A DNA stretch of 64,000 nt from Variovorax sp. Root318D1 (lineage in GTDB: Bacteria; Pseudomonadota; Gammaproteobacteria; Burkholderiales; Burkholderiaceae_C): the NCBI RefSeq assembly GCF_001424835.1, contig NZ_LMCQ01000021.1:187503-251502 (forward strand), in the 5' to 3' direction. Within the stretch, counting starts at the first letter, position 1. Each line of letters begins with the position of its first letter. The notes beneath the pieces were generated by a model, which saw nothing but the letters and a program-made list of their open reading frames with translations, searched no databases and was not told where the DNA came from. Shown piece by piece: positions 42,719 to 51,369 of this stretch. The translations under genes were made by a program, and so were the position numbers.

Positions 42719-44680
42719 TCAATGCAGGGCCTTGTAGATTTCCTCGGCCAGGTCCGTGGCAATGCCTTCGACCGATGCGATGTCCTCGACGCTGGCCGCC
42801 GCCACGCCGCGAATTCCGCCAAAACGCTGCAGCAGGCGCGCGCGGCGTTTCGGCCCGATGCCCGGAATGTCTTCGAGCTGGCTGCCGCCCACGCGCACCT
42901 TCGCGCGCTTGGCGCGCATGCCGGTGATGGCAAAGCGGTGCGCCTCGTCGCGAATCTGCGCCACCAGCATCAGCGCCGCGGAATCCTTGCCCAGGTAGAC
43001 CTTCTCACGGCCGTCGGCGAACACCAGTTCCTCAAGCCCGACCTTGCGGCCCTCACCCTTTTCGACGCCCACGATGAGCGACAGCGCCAGGCCCAGTTCG
43101 CTGAACACCTCGCGCGCCATCGACACCTGGCCCTTGCCGCCGTCCACCAGCACCAGGTCGGGCATGCGCGCCGCCCTGGTCTTGGGTGGCGCATCGCTGC
43201 CCACGCCGCCGGCGTCGCCCATGGGCGGCGCATCGGTCTCGGCTGCCATCGCCTCGGCCAGCTTGCCGTAGCGGCGGTGCAGCACCTGGCGCATGGCGGC
43301 GTAGTCGTCGCCGGGCGTGATGCCTTCGATGTTGTAGCGGCGGTATTCGCGGTTCTGCATCGTGTGGCGCTCGAACACCACGCAGGAAGCCTGGGTGGCC
43401 TCGCCCGCGGTGTGCGAAATGTCGAAACATTCGACGCGAAAGTTGTCCAGGTCGTCGGGTGCAAGCTCCAGCGCATCGGCCAGCGCGCGTGTGCGCGCCT
43501 GCTGCGAACCCTCCTCGGCCAACAGCCGCGCCAATTGCAGGCCGGCATTGGTTTCGGCCATTTCGAGCCAGTGCCGGCGCTGCTCGCGCGGCTGAAACAC
43601 GGCCGTCACGCGCACGCCGGCCTGCTGCGAAATCGCCTCGATCAACTCGCGGCCCACGAGATGGCTCAGCACCAGCGTGGCGGGGACCGGCACGTCGATG
43701 TAATGCTGGGCGATAAACGCTTCGAGCACCTGCACCTCGATCGAATCGGCCGGCGCCGGCACCACGCCCTCCTCCGCATCGAGTTCGCCATGGTGGATTT
43801 GCGCGGCGTCTTCCACATGCACGGGAAAATAGGGCCGGTCGCCCAGGTGCCGGCCGCCGCGCACCATCGCCAGGTTGACGCAGGCCTTGCCGCCCTGCAC
43901 CTTGACGGCGAGGATGTCCACGTCCTTGTCCGACGCAATCTCGATCGACTGCTGGTGCAGCACGCGCGAGATCGCCGACATCTGGTTGCGCAGCTCGGCC
44001 GCCTGTTCGAATTCGAGCTTCTCGGCGTGCCCGGTCATCCGCGATTCCAGCTTCGACAGCACCAGCTGGGTGTCGCCCATCAGGAAGGCTTCGGCGCTGG
44101 CCACGTCCTGCGCATAGGCCTCGGGCGTGATGTACCCAACGCAAGGCCCCGTGCAGCGCTTGATCTGGTACAGCAGGCAGGGCCGGGTGCGATTGGCATA
44201 CACCGTGTCTTCGCAGGTGCGCAGCTTGAAGACCTTCTGCAGCAGCTGAATCGACTCCTTCACTGCCCAGGCGCTGGGGTACGGCCCGAAGTAGCGGTGC
44301 TTCTTGTCGACCGCGCCTCGGTAGTAGGCCAGCCGCGGAAACTCGTGCGAGGCGATCTTCAGGTAGGGGTAGCTCTTGTCGTCGCGGAACAGGATGTTGT
44401 AGCGCGGCTTGAGCGTCTTGATGAGGTTGTTCTCGAGCAGCAGCGCCTCGGCCTCGGAGCGCACCACCGTGGTCTCCATGCGCACGATCTTCGAGATCAT
44501 GTGGCCGATGCGCGTGCCGCCATGGCTCTTCTGGAAATAGTTGGCAACCCGCTTCTTGAGATTGCGCGCCTTGCCCACGTAAAGCACCGCGCCGGCCGCG
44601 TCGAAATAGCGGTAGACACCCGGCAGCTGCGGCAGGGCCGCGACTTCGCTGAGCAATTGATCGGAATGCACGTCTGACAT
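42719..44680 (-). CDS. uvrC: Excinuclease ABC subunit C
   Basis: A 653-residue nuclease that makes both incisions in nucleotide excision repair. The N-terminal GIY-YIG domain (LPGVYRYFDAAGAVLYVGKARNL) makes the 3' incision. A UVR motif binds UvrB, an RNase H-like endonuclease domain makes the 5' incision, and a C-terminal helix-hairpin-helix (DIPGIGPKRRARLLQRFGG) binds DNA. The ATG at 44680 is preferred because upstream in-frame residues are Pro/Arg-rich and overlap the earP leader. Confidence 0.97.
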   Translation of the reverse strand: MSDVHSDQLLSEVAALPQLPGVYRYFDAAGAVLYVGKARNLKKRVANYFQKSHGGTRIGHMISKIVRMETTVVRSEAEALLLENNLIKTLKPRYNILFRDDKSYPYLKIASHEFPRLAYYRGAVDKKHRYFGPYPSAWAVKESIQLLQKVFKLRTCEDTVYANRTRPCLLYQIKRCTGPCVGYITPEAYAQDVASAEAFLMGDTQLVLSKLESRMTGHAEKLEFEQAAELRNQMSAISRVLHQQSIEIASDKDVDILAVKVQGGKACVNLAMVRGGRHLGDRPYFPVHVEDAAQIHHGELDAEEGVVPAPADSIEVQVLEAFIAQHYIDVPVPATLVLSHLVGRELIEAISQQAGVRVTAVFQPREQRRHWLEMAETNAGLQLARLLAEEGSQQARTRALADALELAPDDLDNFRVECFDISHTAGEATQASCVVFERHTMQNREYRRYNIEGITPGDDYAAMRQVLHRRYGKLAEAMAAETDAPPMGDAGGVGSDAPPKTRAARMPDLVLVDGGKGQVSMAREVFSELGLALSLIVGVEKGEGRKVGLEELVFADGREKVYLGKDSAALMLVAQIRDEAHRFAITGMRAKRAKVRVGGSQLEDIPGIGPKRRARLLQRFGGIRGVAAASVEDIASVEGIATDLAEEIYKALH

Positions 44681-44751
44681 GGCGGCTATTGTGGCGCGTG
44701 GCGCAGGAGCCGGCCTGCCTGGGGCAACCGAAGGAAGGCACACTCGCACCC

Positions 44752-45852
44752 ATGCAATGGGACATCTTCTGCAGAGTCATCGACAACCACGGCGACCTGG
44801 GCGTGTGCTGGCGGCTGGCCAGCCAGCTGGCGGCCCTCGGCGAGCGCGTGCGCCTGTGGATCGACGACGCCACGGCGCTGAACTGGATGGCGCCCGCGGG
44901 CTGCGACGGCGTGAGCGTGATCGACTGGCTCGACCCTGCCGCTGTGCACAAGGCCGCGGCGGCCCCGCCGCCCGACGTGCTGATCGAAGCCTTCGGATGC
45001 GACCCGGCACCCGAGCTGATCGCGCGCTTTGCCGAGCCGCCCACTGCCGGAGCGCCCGCCCGAGCCTGGATCAATCTCGAATACCTGTCGGCGGAACCTT
45101 ATGTCGAGCGGCTGCACGGCCTGCCCTCGCCGGTGTTCAAGGGACCGGGCGCGGGGCTGACGAAACGCTTTTTCTATCCAGGCTTCACGCCCGGCACGGG
45201 AGGGCTGCTGCGGGAGCCCGGCCTGCTGGAGCGGCGAGCGCATTTCGATCGCGCGCAATGGCTGGCGGCGCATGAGGTTCCTTGGCGGGAGGGCGAGCGA
45301 CTCGTCTCGCTCTTCTGCTACGAGCCTCCCGCGCTGGCCCCACTGCTCGAACAGCTGGCTGCTGGCACCGAACCCACGCGCCTCTTGGTGACGTCCGGCC
45401 GTGCGGCGCATGCGGTCACGGCCTTTTTCTCCAGCCCTAAGCATCCCCCCGGCCGCTCGCCGCAAGGCTTCGGTGCGCTGTCGATTTCGTACCTTCCCTA
45501 CCTGACGCAGCCGGATTTCGACCATCTCCTGTGGGCCTGCGACCTGAATTTCGTGCGCGGCGAAGATTCGCTCGTGCGCGCCCTCTGGGCCGGCGCCCCG
45601 CTGGTCTGGCAAATCTACCCCCAGGATGACGACGCGCACCATGTCAAGCTCGGCGCCTGGCTGGACTGGCTCGGCGCCCCGCCATCCCTCCGGCAGTTTC
45701 ACCACGCCTGGAACGGCTTCGCGGACAGCACCCTCCCCTCACTGGAAACCGAAGGCCCTTGGCGCGAAACCGTGCAGGCCGCACGCGAAAAGCTGGGCCG
45801 CCAGGAGGACTTGGTCACGCAACTGCGGCATCTGGTCGCCGGAAAAAGCTAA
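44752..45852 (+). CDS. earP: EF-P arginine rhamnosyltransferase
   Basis: A 366-residue GT-B glycosyltransferase that transfers L-rhamnose from dTDP-rhamnose to Arg32 of EF-P, activating it for polyproline translation. The N-terminal WDIFCRVIDNHGDLGVCWRLA and the C-terminal LPYLTQPDFDHLLWACDLNFVRGEDSLVRALWAG are highly specific to EarP. It is immediately upstream of efp, whose product has Arg at position 32. It diverges from uvrC; the ATG at 44752 has GAAGGAAGGC upstream. Confidence 0.97.
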   Translation: MQWDIFCRVIDNHGDLGVCWRLASQLAALGERVRLWIDDATALNWMAPAGCDGVSVIDWLDPAAVHKAAAAPPPDVLIEAFGCDPAPELIARFAEPPTAGAPARAWINLEYLSAEPYVERLHGLPSPVFKGPGAGLTKRFFYPGFTPGTGGLLREPGLLERRAHFDRAQWLAAHEVPWREGERLVSLFCYEPPALAPLLEQLAAGTEPTRLLVTSGRAAHAVTAFFSSPKHPPGRSPQGFGALSISYLPYLTQPDFDHLLWACDLNFVRGEDSLVRALWAGAPLVWQIYPQDDDAHHVKLGAWLDWLGAPPSLRQFHHAWNGFADSTLPSLETEGPWRETVQAAREKLGRQEDLVTQLRHLVAGKS

Positions 45853-46029
45853 AATAGTGGGCTTTGCGGATTTCGGCCCGGATTTACACAGATCCGAGAT
45901 GCTGTCCGCCAAACCTGCCGCGGGACATGTACCGCGGGGCCAATAACGCCGGCAAGACGCTGCAGAGCAACATTGCAAACGTCGCCGACGGCCCCGTGCA
46001 CCGAGCGGCCAACATCCAGAGAACCTGAT

Positions 46030-46584
46030 ATGAAAATCGCTCAAGAAATCCGCGCCGGCAACGTCATCATGCACGGCAAGGACCCGATGGTCGTCCTCAA
46101 GACCGAATACAGCCGCGGCGGCCGCAACTCCGCCACCGTGCGCATGAAGCTCAAGAGCCTGATCGCCAACTTCAACACCGAAGTGGTCTTCAAGGCCGAC
46201 GACAAGATCGACCAGATCGTGCTCGACAAGAAGGAGTGCACCTACTCCTACTTCGCCGACCCGATGTACGTCTGCATGGACACCGAGTACAACCAGTACG
46301 AAGTCGAAGCCGAGAACATGGGCGACGCCCTCAACTACCTCGAAGACGGCATGGCTGTCGAAGTGGTGTTCTACGACGGCAAGGCCATCTCGGTCGAACT
46401 GCCGACCAGCGTCGAACGCGAAATCACCTGGACCGAGCCGGCCGTCAAGGGCGACACTTCGGGCAAGGTCATGAAGCCCGCCAAGATCGCCACCGGCTTC
46501 GAAGTGCCGGTGCCGCTCTTCGTTGCGCAAGGCGACAAGATCGAAATCGACACCCGCACCGGCGAATACCGCAAGCGCGTCTGA
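46030..46584 (+). CDS. efp: Elongation factor P
   Basis: A 184-residue tRNA-mimicking factor relieving ribosome stalls at consecutive prolines. The modified loop reads SRGGRNSA with Arg32 at the tip, the residue rhamnosylated by EarP, rather than the Lys modified by EpmA. Family segments VFKADDKIDQIVLDKKE and the C-terminal TGEYRKRV are intact. It follows earP by 177 bases; a TAAAAT at the earP stop may contribute a promoter. Confidence 0.98.
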   Translation: MKIAQEIRAGNVIMHGKDPMVVLKTEYSRGGRNSATVRMKLKSLIANFNTEVVFKADDKIDQIVLDKKECTYSYFADPMYVCMDTEYNQYEVEAENMGDALNYLEDGMAVEVVFYDGKAISVELPTSVEREITWTEPAVKGDTSGKVMKPAKIATGFEVPVPLFVAQGDKIEIDTRTGEYRKRV

Positions 46585-46614
46585 GCGCTTCCGGCCGGCT
46601 GGCCGGCACCCAGG

Positions 46615-46643
46615 CAAAAAGGCTCCGCAAGGAGCCTTTTTTC
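46615..46643 (+). terminator. Terminator after efp
   Basis: AAAAAGGCTCC/GGAGCCTTTTTT forms a perfect stem with a GCAA loop and a T-run, 31 bases past the efp stop. Confidence 0.9.
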
Positions 46644-46649
46644 GTTCAT

Positions 46650-46866
46650 GGGCTTACGACGGCGGTACGGTGCGGCTGCCGCACATCGTGGCACGGGCCG
46701 CGCGCTCGACCTCATCCTGACCGGCCGCCCCGACGATGCCGCGGGGGCGAGCGCGACGGGCCTGGTCAGCCGCGTGGTGCCCCCCGGCCAATCCCGGCAG
46801 GCGGCCGAAGGCGCGGCGGGCGCCGAGCGCTTCGTTCGCGGCGCGGGCCGGCATGGCACTTGCTGA
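46650..46866 (+). pseudogene. Remnant of an enoyl-CoA hydratase (crotonase) gene
   Basis: The 350-base gap after efp has no intact gene. It contains a decayed crotonase fragment split across two frames. In the first, DGGTVRLPHIV is encoded from about 46658; a frame shift near 46695 leads into RALDLILTGRPDDAAG and GLVSRVVPPGQSRQAAE. In intact enoyl-CoA hydratases these segments are contiguous. Only about 55 residues of the roughly 260-residue family are recognisable, with both ends missing. It is not a functional gene. Confidence 0.75.
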
Positions 46867-46934
46867 GCCTGATCCGCGGGGCATGGCGGCCGCAACGCTG
46901 CACAATGCAGCGAATCTTCCTGTCTGATTTCTTC

Positions 46935-47798
46935 ATGAACAACACGCACGACCTTCACGACAAGCGCCTGGCCGACGCCTGGGCCACTCTCAAGGCGCAC
47001 TCGGAAAAAGGCCTCCCGCTCGATCTCGATCCTTCGCGCCTCGCCTTTGCCGATCCGGAATTCCTGCTGCGCCGTGAAACCCGCGGCATCCGCATGCAGC
47101 TGGAGCTGATGAAGCCCGACCTGGAGCAACGCGCCCACGGCATCGAGAACACCGTGGTGGTCTTCGGCAGTGCGCGCTTCCGCAGCGAGGAAGAGGCAGC
47201 CGCGCTGGTCGCACAGGCCGATGCCGCCGGAGACGCCGTGGCAGCCGAGCGCTGGCGGCGCCTCGCGCGCAGCTCGCACTATTACGAGAAGGCGCGCGCC
47301 TTCGGCAAGCTGGTTGCGCAGTACAGCAGCGACAAGGAGCCCCAGGACAAGCTTTTCGTCTGCACCGGCGGCGGCCCTGGCATCATGCAGGCAGCCAACC
47401 GCGGCGCGCACGAAGGCGGCGGAATCTCGGTCGGCCTGGCCATCGCGCTCCCCATGGAGGAAGAAGCCAACCCCTACGTCACGCCGGCGCTGAGCTTCAA
47501 GTTCCATTACTTCGCCATCCGCAAGATGCACTTCATGATGCGTGCGAAGGCGCTGGTGGCGTTTCCGGGCGGCTTCGGCACGCTCGATGAGCTGTTCGAA
47601 GTGATCACGCTGGTGCAGACCAAGAAGTCCAAGCCGGTGCCGATCGTGCTGTTCGGCTCGGCCTACTGGAAGAAGCTGATCGACTTCGATTTCTTGATCG
47701 AAGAAGGCGTGATCTCGCCGACCGACGTGAATCTGTTCGAGTATGTCGACGCGGCGGATGACGCCTGGGACGCGATCAAGCGCTTCTACAAGCTATAA
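46935..47798 (+). CDS. LOG family protein (Rossmann nucleotide-binding)
   Basis: A 287-residue cytoplasmic protein with the TIGR00730/LOG fold. The phosphate/cytokinin-type motif PGGFGTLDELFEVITLVQ and the upstream CTGGGPGIMQAANRGAHEGG are diagnostic. LOG enzymes hydrolyse nucleoside monophosphates to free base plus ribose 5-phosphate. An N-terminal extension of about 70 residues precedes the core. The ATG at 46935 is used; an in-frame ATG at 46905 would add MQRIFLSDFF. Neither has a good ribosome binding site. It converges on the MFS transporter, overlapping by six bases. Confidence 0.9.
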   Translation: MNNTHDLHDKRLADAWATLKAHSEKGLPLDLDPSRLAFADPEFLLRRETRGIRMQLELMKPDLEQRAHGIENTVVVFGSARFRSEEEAAALVAQADAAGDAVAAERWRRLARSSHYYEKARAFGKLVAQYSSDKEPQDKLFVCTGGGPGIMQAANRGAHEGGGISVGLAIALPMEEEANPYVTPALSFKFHYFAIRKMHFMMRAKALVAFPGGFGTLDELFEVITLVQTKKSKPVPIVLFGSAYWKKLIDFDFLIEEGVISPTDVNLFEYVDAADDAWDAIKRFYKL

Positions 47799-48962
47799 GG
47801 GCGCCTTCAAGCCCCAGGTGGCCCGCGCGCCCAGCGCGATGACACCGCCCACCACCCAGAAAACGCCGGCGATCCCGATCAGCGCACCAATCGATCCGAA
47901 CAACATCGGCATCGCCACGCTGGAGGCATTGATGGTCATGAGCCGCAGGCCCAGTGCCTCGCCGTGGCGAGCGTGCGGCGTGATCTGGTGCAGCATGCTC
48001 ATCACCATTGGCTGGACCGCGCCGAGCGCAAAGCCCAGGATCACCGAGCACAACCCCATGGTCCAGGCCGAGTCGAGCAGCGGATAGACCGCAAACACCG
48101 CGGCCGTGACGATGGTGGAGCTCAGGATCACGCTGCGCTCCGAGGCGCGCGACGCGATCAGGGGCAGCACCACCCGGATGGCCGCTGCGGCGACGGCGAA
48201 AGCGCCAAGGATGGAGCCGATGACCGAGGCGCTGATGCCACGGTCGTGCCCCAGCACCGGCAGCACGAAGGCATGCACGTCCCAGCTCGATGACTGCAGC
48301 CAGTTCACGAACAGCAGGCGCCGGAACATCGGCTCGCGCAGCAGGTCCCAGGCCCGCGTGGGCGCAGCCCCTGCGACGGGCGCAATGCGCGGCGGCTCGT
48401 GCGCACCGCGTGCAAGCAGCCAGCAGACGATCGGCAATACCGCCATGACCGCGAAGCAGACCCGGAAGGCCAGCATGTCCGCCGGCGCACGACCGGCATG
48501 GTCGATCAAGAGGCCGGCCAGGAACGGACCGACGAAATTGGCGGCGGCGGGCGCAATAGCCAGCCAGCTGAACACCCGCTTGAGCTGGTTGGCATTGGTG
48601 GCGGAGCGACCCACGTGGCGCTGCAGCGCGATCACGGTCGCGCCGGTAGCGCCGCCCGTGAGCAGCGCCGCAATGCACATGACCGGGAAGGTCGGGAAGA
48701 CGAGCGCGAGGCCCGCACCGAGCGAAGCCGCAATGACCGAAAGCCACAGTGGCCGCTTGAAGCCATACCGGTCGGTAAAGCGCCCGGCCGGCAGGGCCAG
48801 GAACACTTGCGTGAGCGCGAACAGTGCAATCAATACGCCCACGGCCGCCGCGCTGTATCCCTGTTGCAGCGCCAGCAGCGGTGTTGCGAGCCGCATGCCG
48901 GCCATGGTGGCGTGCAAGCACACCTGGGCGCCAATAACGCGCAGCAGTTCGGAGCCTTTCAC
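47793..48962 (-). CDS. MFS transporter
   Basis: A 389-residue inner-membrane transporter with 12 predicted helices. The loop 2-3 motif reads GRFTDRYGFKRPL and a second repeat begins near FRRLLFVNWLQSSSWD. The substrate cannot be told from the sequence. The start is a GTG at 48962 that overlaps the rmuC stop (GTGA), implying coupling. It ends in a six-base overlap with the LOG gene. Confidence 0.88.
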   Translation of the reverse strand: MKGSELLRVIGAQVCLHATMAGMRLATPLLALQQGYSAAAVGVLIALFALTQVFLALPAGRFTDRYGFKRPLWLSVIAASLGAGLALVFPTFPVMCIAALLTGGATGATVIALQRHVGRSATNANQLKRVFSWLAIAPAAANFVGPFLAGLLIDHAGRAPADMLAFRVCFAVMAVLPIVCWLLARGAHEPPRIAPVAGAAPTRAWDLLREPMFRRLLFVNWLQSSSWDVHAFVLPVLGHDRGISASVIGSILGAFAVAAAAIRVVLPLIASRASERSVILSSTIVTAAVFAVYPLLDSAWTMGLCSVILGFALGAVQPMVMSMLHQITPHARHGEALGLRLMTINASSVAMPMLFGSIGALIGIAGVFWVVGGVIALGARATWGLKAPL

Positions 48963-50338
48963 GGGGTGTCGTCGCCCTCGCTGTCCGCGGTGTCGGCCGT
49001 GGAAGGCAACAGCGCCTGCGACTGCGCCTCGGGCAGCGCCTCGACCTTGCGCAATGCAAGTCGCATCTGCTTGGCGCGCGTGTCGGCCTTGTCCAGCGTG
49101 TCGGAGGCCTTGGCCACCTGCTCCTTGATGCGCGAAACCCATTCGCCGTAGCGCTCGAACTCGGTCTTGACCGCGCCCAGCACCTTCCAGACCTCGGACG
49201 CCTGGTGCTCCAGCGCCAGCGTACGAAATCCCATGTGCAGGCTGTTGAGCATGGCCAGCAAGGTGGTCGGCCCGGCCAGCGTGACGCGGTGCTGGCGCTG
49301 GATGGCGTCCATCAGGCCCGGCCGGCGCAGCACTTCGGCGTAGAGGCTTTCGACCGGCAGGAACAGGATGGCGAAATCCGTGGTGTGCGGCGCGGCCAAA
49401 TAATTCTCGGCAATCGACCTGGCCTCGCTGCGTATGCGCGCTTCGAGCGCCTTGGCCGCAAGCTCGGCCGCGACGGCGTCGGCGCGTTCGTGCGCATCGA
49501 TCAGGCGTTCATAGTCGTCGCGCGGGAACTTGGCGTCGATGGGCAGCCACACGGGGGCGCCGTCGCCGCCCCGGCCCGGGAACCGGATGGCAAAGTCGAC
49601 GCGCTGGCCGCTGCGCGGCTTGGTCTCGACCTGCTTGGCGTATTGGTCGGGCGTGAGCACCTGTTCGAGCAGCGCCTCGAGCTGAACTTCGCCGAACACG
49701 CCGCGCGTCTTCACGTTGGTCAGCACGCGCTGCAGGCTGCCGACTCCCACGGCCAGGGTCTGCATTTCGCCCAATCCCTTGTGCACCTGTTCGAGCCGGT
49801 CGGCCACCTGCTTGAAGCTCTCGCCCAAGCGGGCTTCGAGCGTGCTCTGCAGCTTCTCGTCGACGGTCTTGCGCATCTCGTCGAGCTTGGCGGTGTTGCT
49901 CTGCTGCAGCTGCGCGAGCTGCGTTTCCATGGTCGTGCGCACCTCGGCCAGACGGCGCGCGTTCGACTCGCTCAGGCCCTGCAGCTGGGTGTTGAGCGTG
50001 TCGGCGAGGGTCTTCTGCAGGGAGGCGAGCTGCAGCGAGAAAGCGTCGAGCTGGGCATTCTGCGTGCGCGTGGCCTCCGCGCCCTGCTGCACCAGCGCCT
50101 GCTGGAAAGTGGCAAAGGCCTGCCCGGTTTCCTGCCGCGCGCCGCGCGAGCTTTCGCCAATTTCATGGCGCAGTTCGCGCTCGGTGCGTTCGTTGGCAGC
50201 GCCCATGGCGGCCAGCACCGACAGCACCTCGCCGTGGTCAGGCTTGGGCTGCCGGCGCGCGAGCAGCCAGATCAACAAGGCGAGCTGGACGACGGCGAGC
50301 GCGGCCAGCAAGAGAAGAAACAAGTCGGGAAGTTCCAA
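48959..50338 (-). CDS. rmuC: DNA recombination protein RmuC
   Basis: A 459-residue protein with an N-terminal membrane anchor (LFLLLLAALAVVQLALLIWLL), a long coiled coil (about residues 60-200, with LAQLQQSNTAKLDEMRKTV) and a C-terminal nuclease-like RmuC domain (VDFAIRFPGRGGDGAPVWLPIDAKFP; HTTDFAILFLPVESLYAEV). RmuC limits DNA inversions and rearrangements at short inverted repeats. It is coupled with the downstream MFS gene. Confidence 0.94.
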   Translation of the reverse strand: MELPDLFLLLLAALAVVQLALLIWLLARRQPKPDHGEVLSVLAAMGAANERTERELRHEIGESSRGARQETGQAFATFQQALVQQGAEATRTQNAQLDAFSLQLASLQKTLADTLNTQLQGLSESNARRLAEVRTTMETQLAQLQQSNTAKLDEMRKTVDEKLQSTLEARLGESFKQVADRLEQVHKGLGEMQTLAVGVGSLQRVLTNVKTRGVFGEVQLEALLEQVLTPDQYAKQVETKPRSGQRVDFAIRFPGRGGDGAPVWLPIDAKFPRDDYERLIDAHERADAVAAELAAKALEARIRSEARSIAENYLAAPHTTDFAILFLPVESLYAEVLRRPGLMDAIQRQHRVTLAGPTTLLAMLNSLHMGFRTLALEHQASEVWKVLGAVKTEFERYGEWVSRIKEQVAKASDTLDKADTRAKQMRLALRKVEALPEAQSQALLPSTADTADSEGDDTP

Positions 50339-50371
50339 GGTCGGATCGCCGCGTCGCTGCTTGAAGATTCG

Positions 50372-51358
50372 TTATTTGCCGGGTGGCGGAACGGGCGTGA
50401 CGGGCGTCAGCGGTCCCTTGCCGCTGAACCAGGCGATGAGATTGTCCGCCGCAAGATCGGCCATCGCGCGGCGCGTGGGCACGGTGGCGCTGGCAATGTG
50501 CGGCGTGAGCACCACGTTGGGCACGGTCAGCAGGTCGGGGTGGACCTTGGGCTCTCCCTCGAACACGTCGAGTCCGGCCGCCGCAATGCGCTTCTCGCGC
50601 AGGGCCACGGCCAGCGCCGCGTCGTCGACGATACCGCCGCGCGCGATGTTCACGAGCGTGGCGGTCGGCTTCATCAGCGCGAGCTCGGCCGCGCCAATGG
50701 TGTGGTGCGACGCCGGCGAATACGGCACCACCAGCACCACATGGTCAGCGGTCTTGAGGAGCTCTTCCTTACCGACGTAGCTGGCCTTGCATTCGGCCTC
50801 GAGCGCGGCGTCGAGGCGCGAACGGTTGTGATAGACCACCTTCATGCCGAAGCCGTGCGCGCCGCGCTTGGCAATGCCCTGCCCGATGCGGCCCATGCCG
50901 ATGATGCCGAGCGTCGAGCCGTGGATGTCGGAGCCCGCGAACATGTCGAAGCTCCACTTTTGCCACTTGCCCGCGCGCAGGAAGTGTTCGCTTTCGGTGA
51001 TGCGCCGGGCCGTGGCCATCAGCAGTGCAAAGCCGAAGTCGGCCGTGGTCTCGGTGAGCACGTCGGGCGCGTTGGTGCCGAGCACGCCGTGCGCGGCCAT
51101 CGCATCGACGTCGAAGTTGTTGTAGCCCACGGCCATGTTGGCGCAGATCTTCAGGTCGGGACAGGCGTCGAGCACCGAGGCGTCGATGCGTTCGCTGCCG
51201 GTGGTGAAGGCGCCCTGCTTGCCCTTGAGTTTGGCAATCAATTGCTCCTTGCTCCAGCTCTCGTCGGACTGGTTCGACTCGACTTCGAAGTGCTGCGAGA
51301 GACGCTCGATGGTTTCGGGAAAGATCGCGCGTGCGACCAGGATCTTGGGCTTGCTCAT
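50372..51358 (-). CDS. 2-hydroxyacid dehydrogenase (glyoxylate/hydroxypyruvate reductase type)
   Basis: A 328-residue NAD(P)H-dependent D-2-hydroxyacid dehydrogenase. The coenzyme loop is GIIGMGRIGQGIAKRG, preceded by the TETTADFGFALLMATARRI helix. The catalytic residues are Arg in NIARGGIVDDAAL, Glu in GLDVFEGEP and His in LTPHIASAT. It resembles GhrB, reducing glyoxylate or hydroxypyruvate. The ATG at 51358 is chosen over a TTG at 51373. It lies 11 bases after the antiporter stop. Confidence 0.92.
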   Translation of the reverse strand: MSKPKILVARAIFPETIERLSQHFEVESNQSDESWSKEQLIAKLKGKQGAFTTGSERIDASVLDACPDLKICANMAVGYNNFDVDAMAAHGVLGTNAPDVLTETTADFGFALLMATARRITESEHFLRAGKWQKWSFDMFAGSDIHGSTLGIIGMGRIGQGIAKRGAHGFGMKVVYHNRSRLDAALEAECKASYVGKEELLKTADHVVLVVPYSPASHHTIGAAELALMKPTATLVNIARGGIVDDAALAVALREKRIAAAGLDVFEGEPKVHPDLLTVPNVVLTPHIASATVPTRRAMADLAADNLIAWFSGKGPLTPVTPVPPPGK

Positions 51359-51369
51359 GATGTTTGCAC

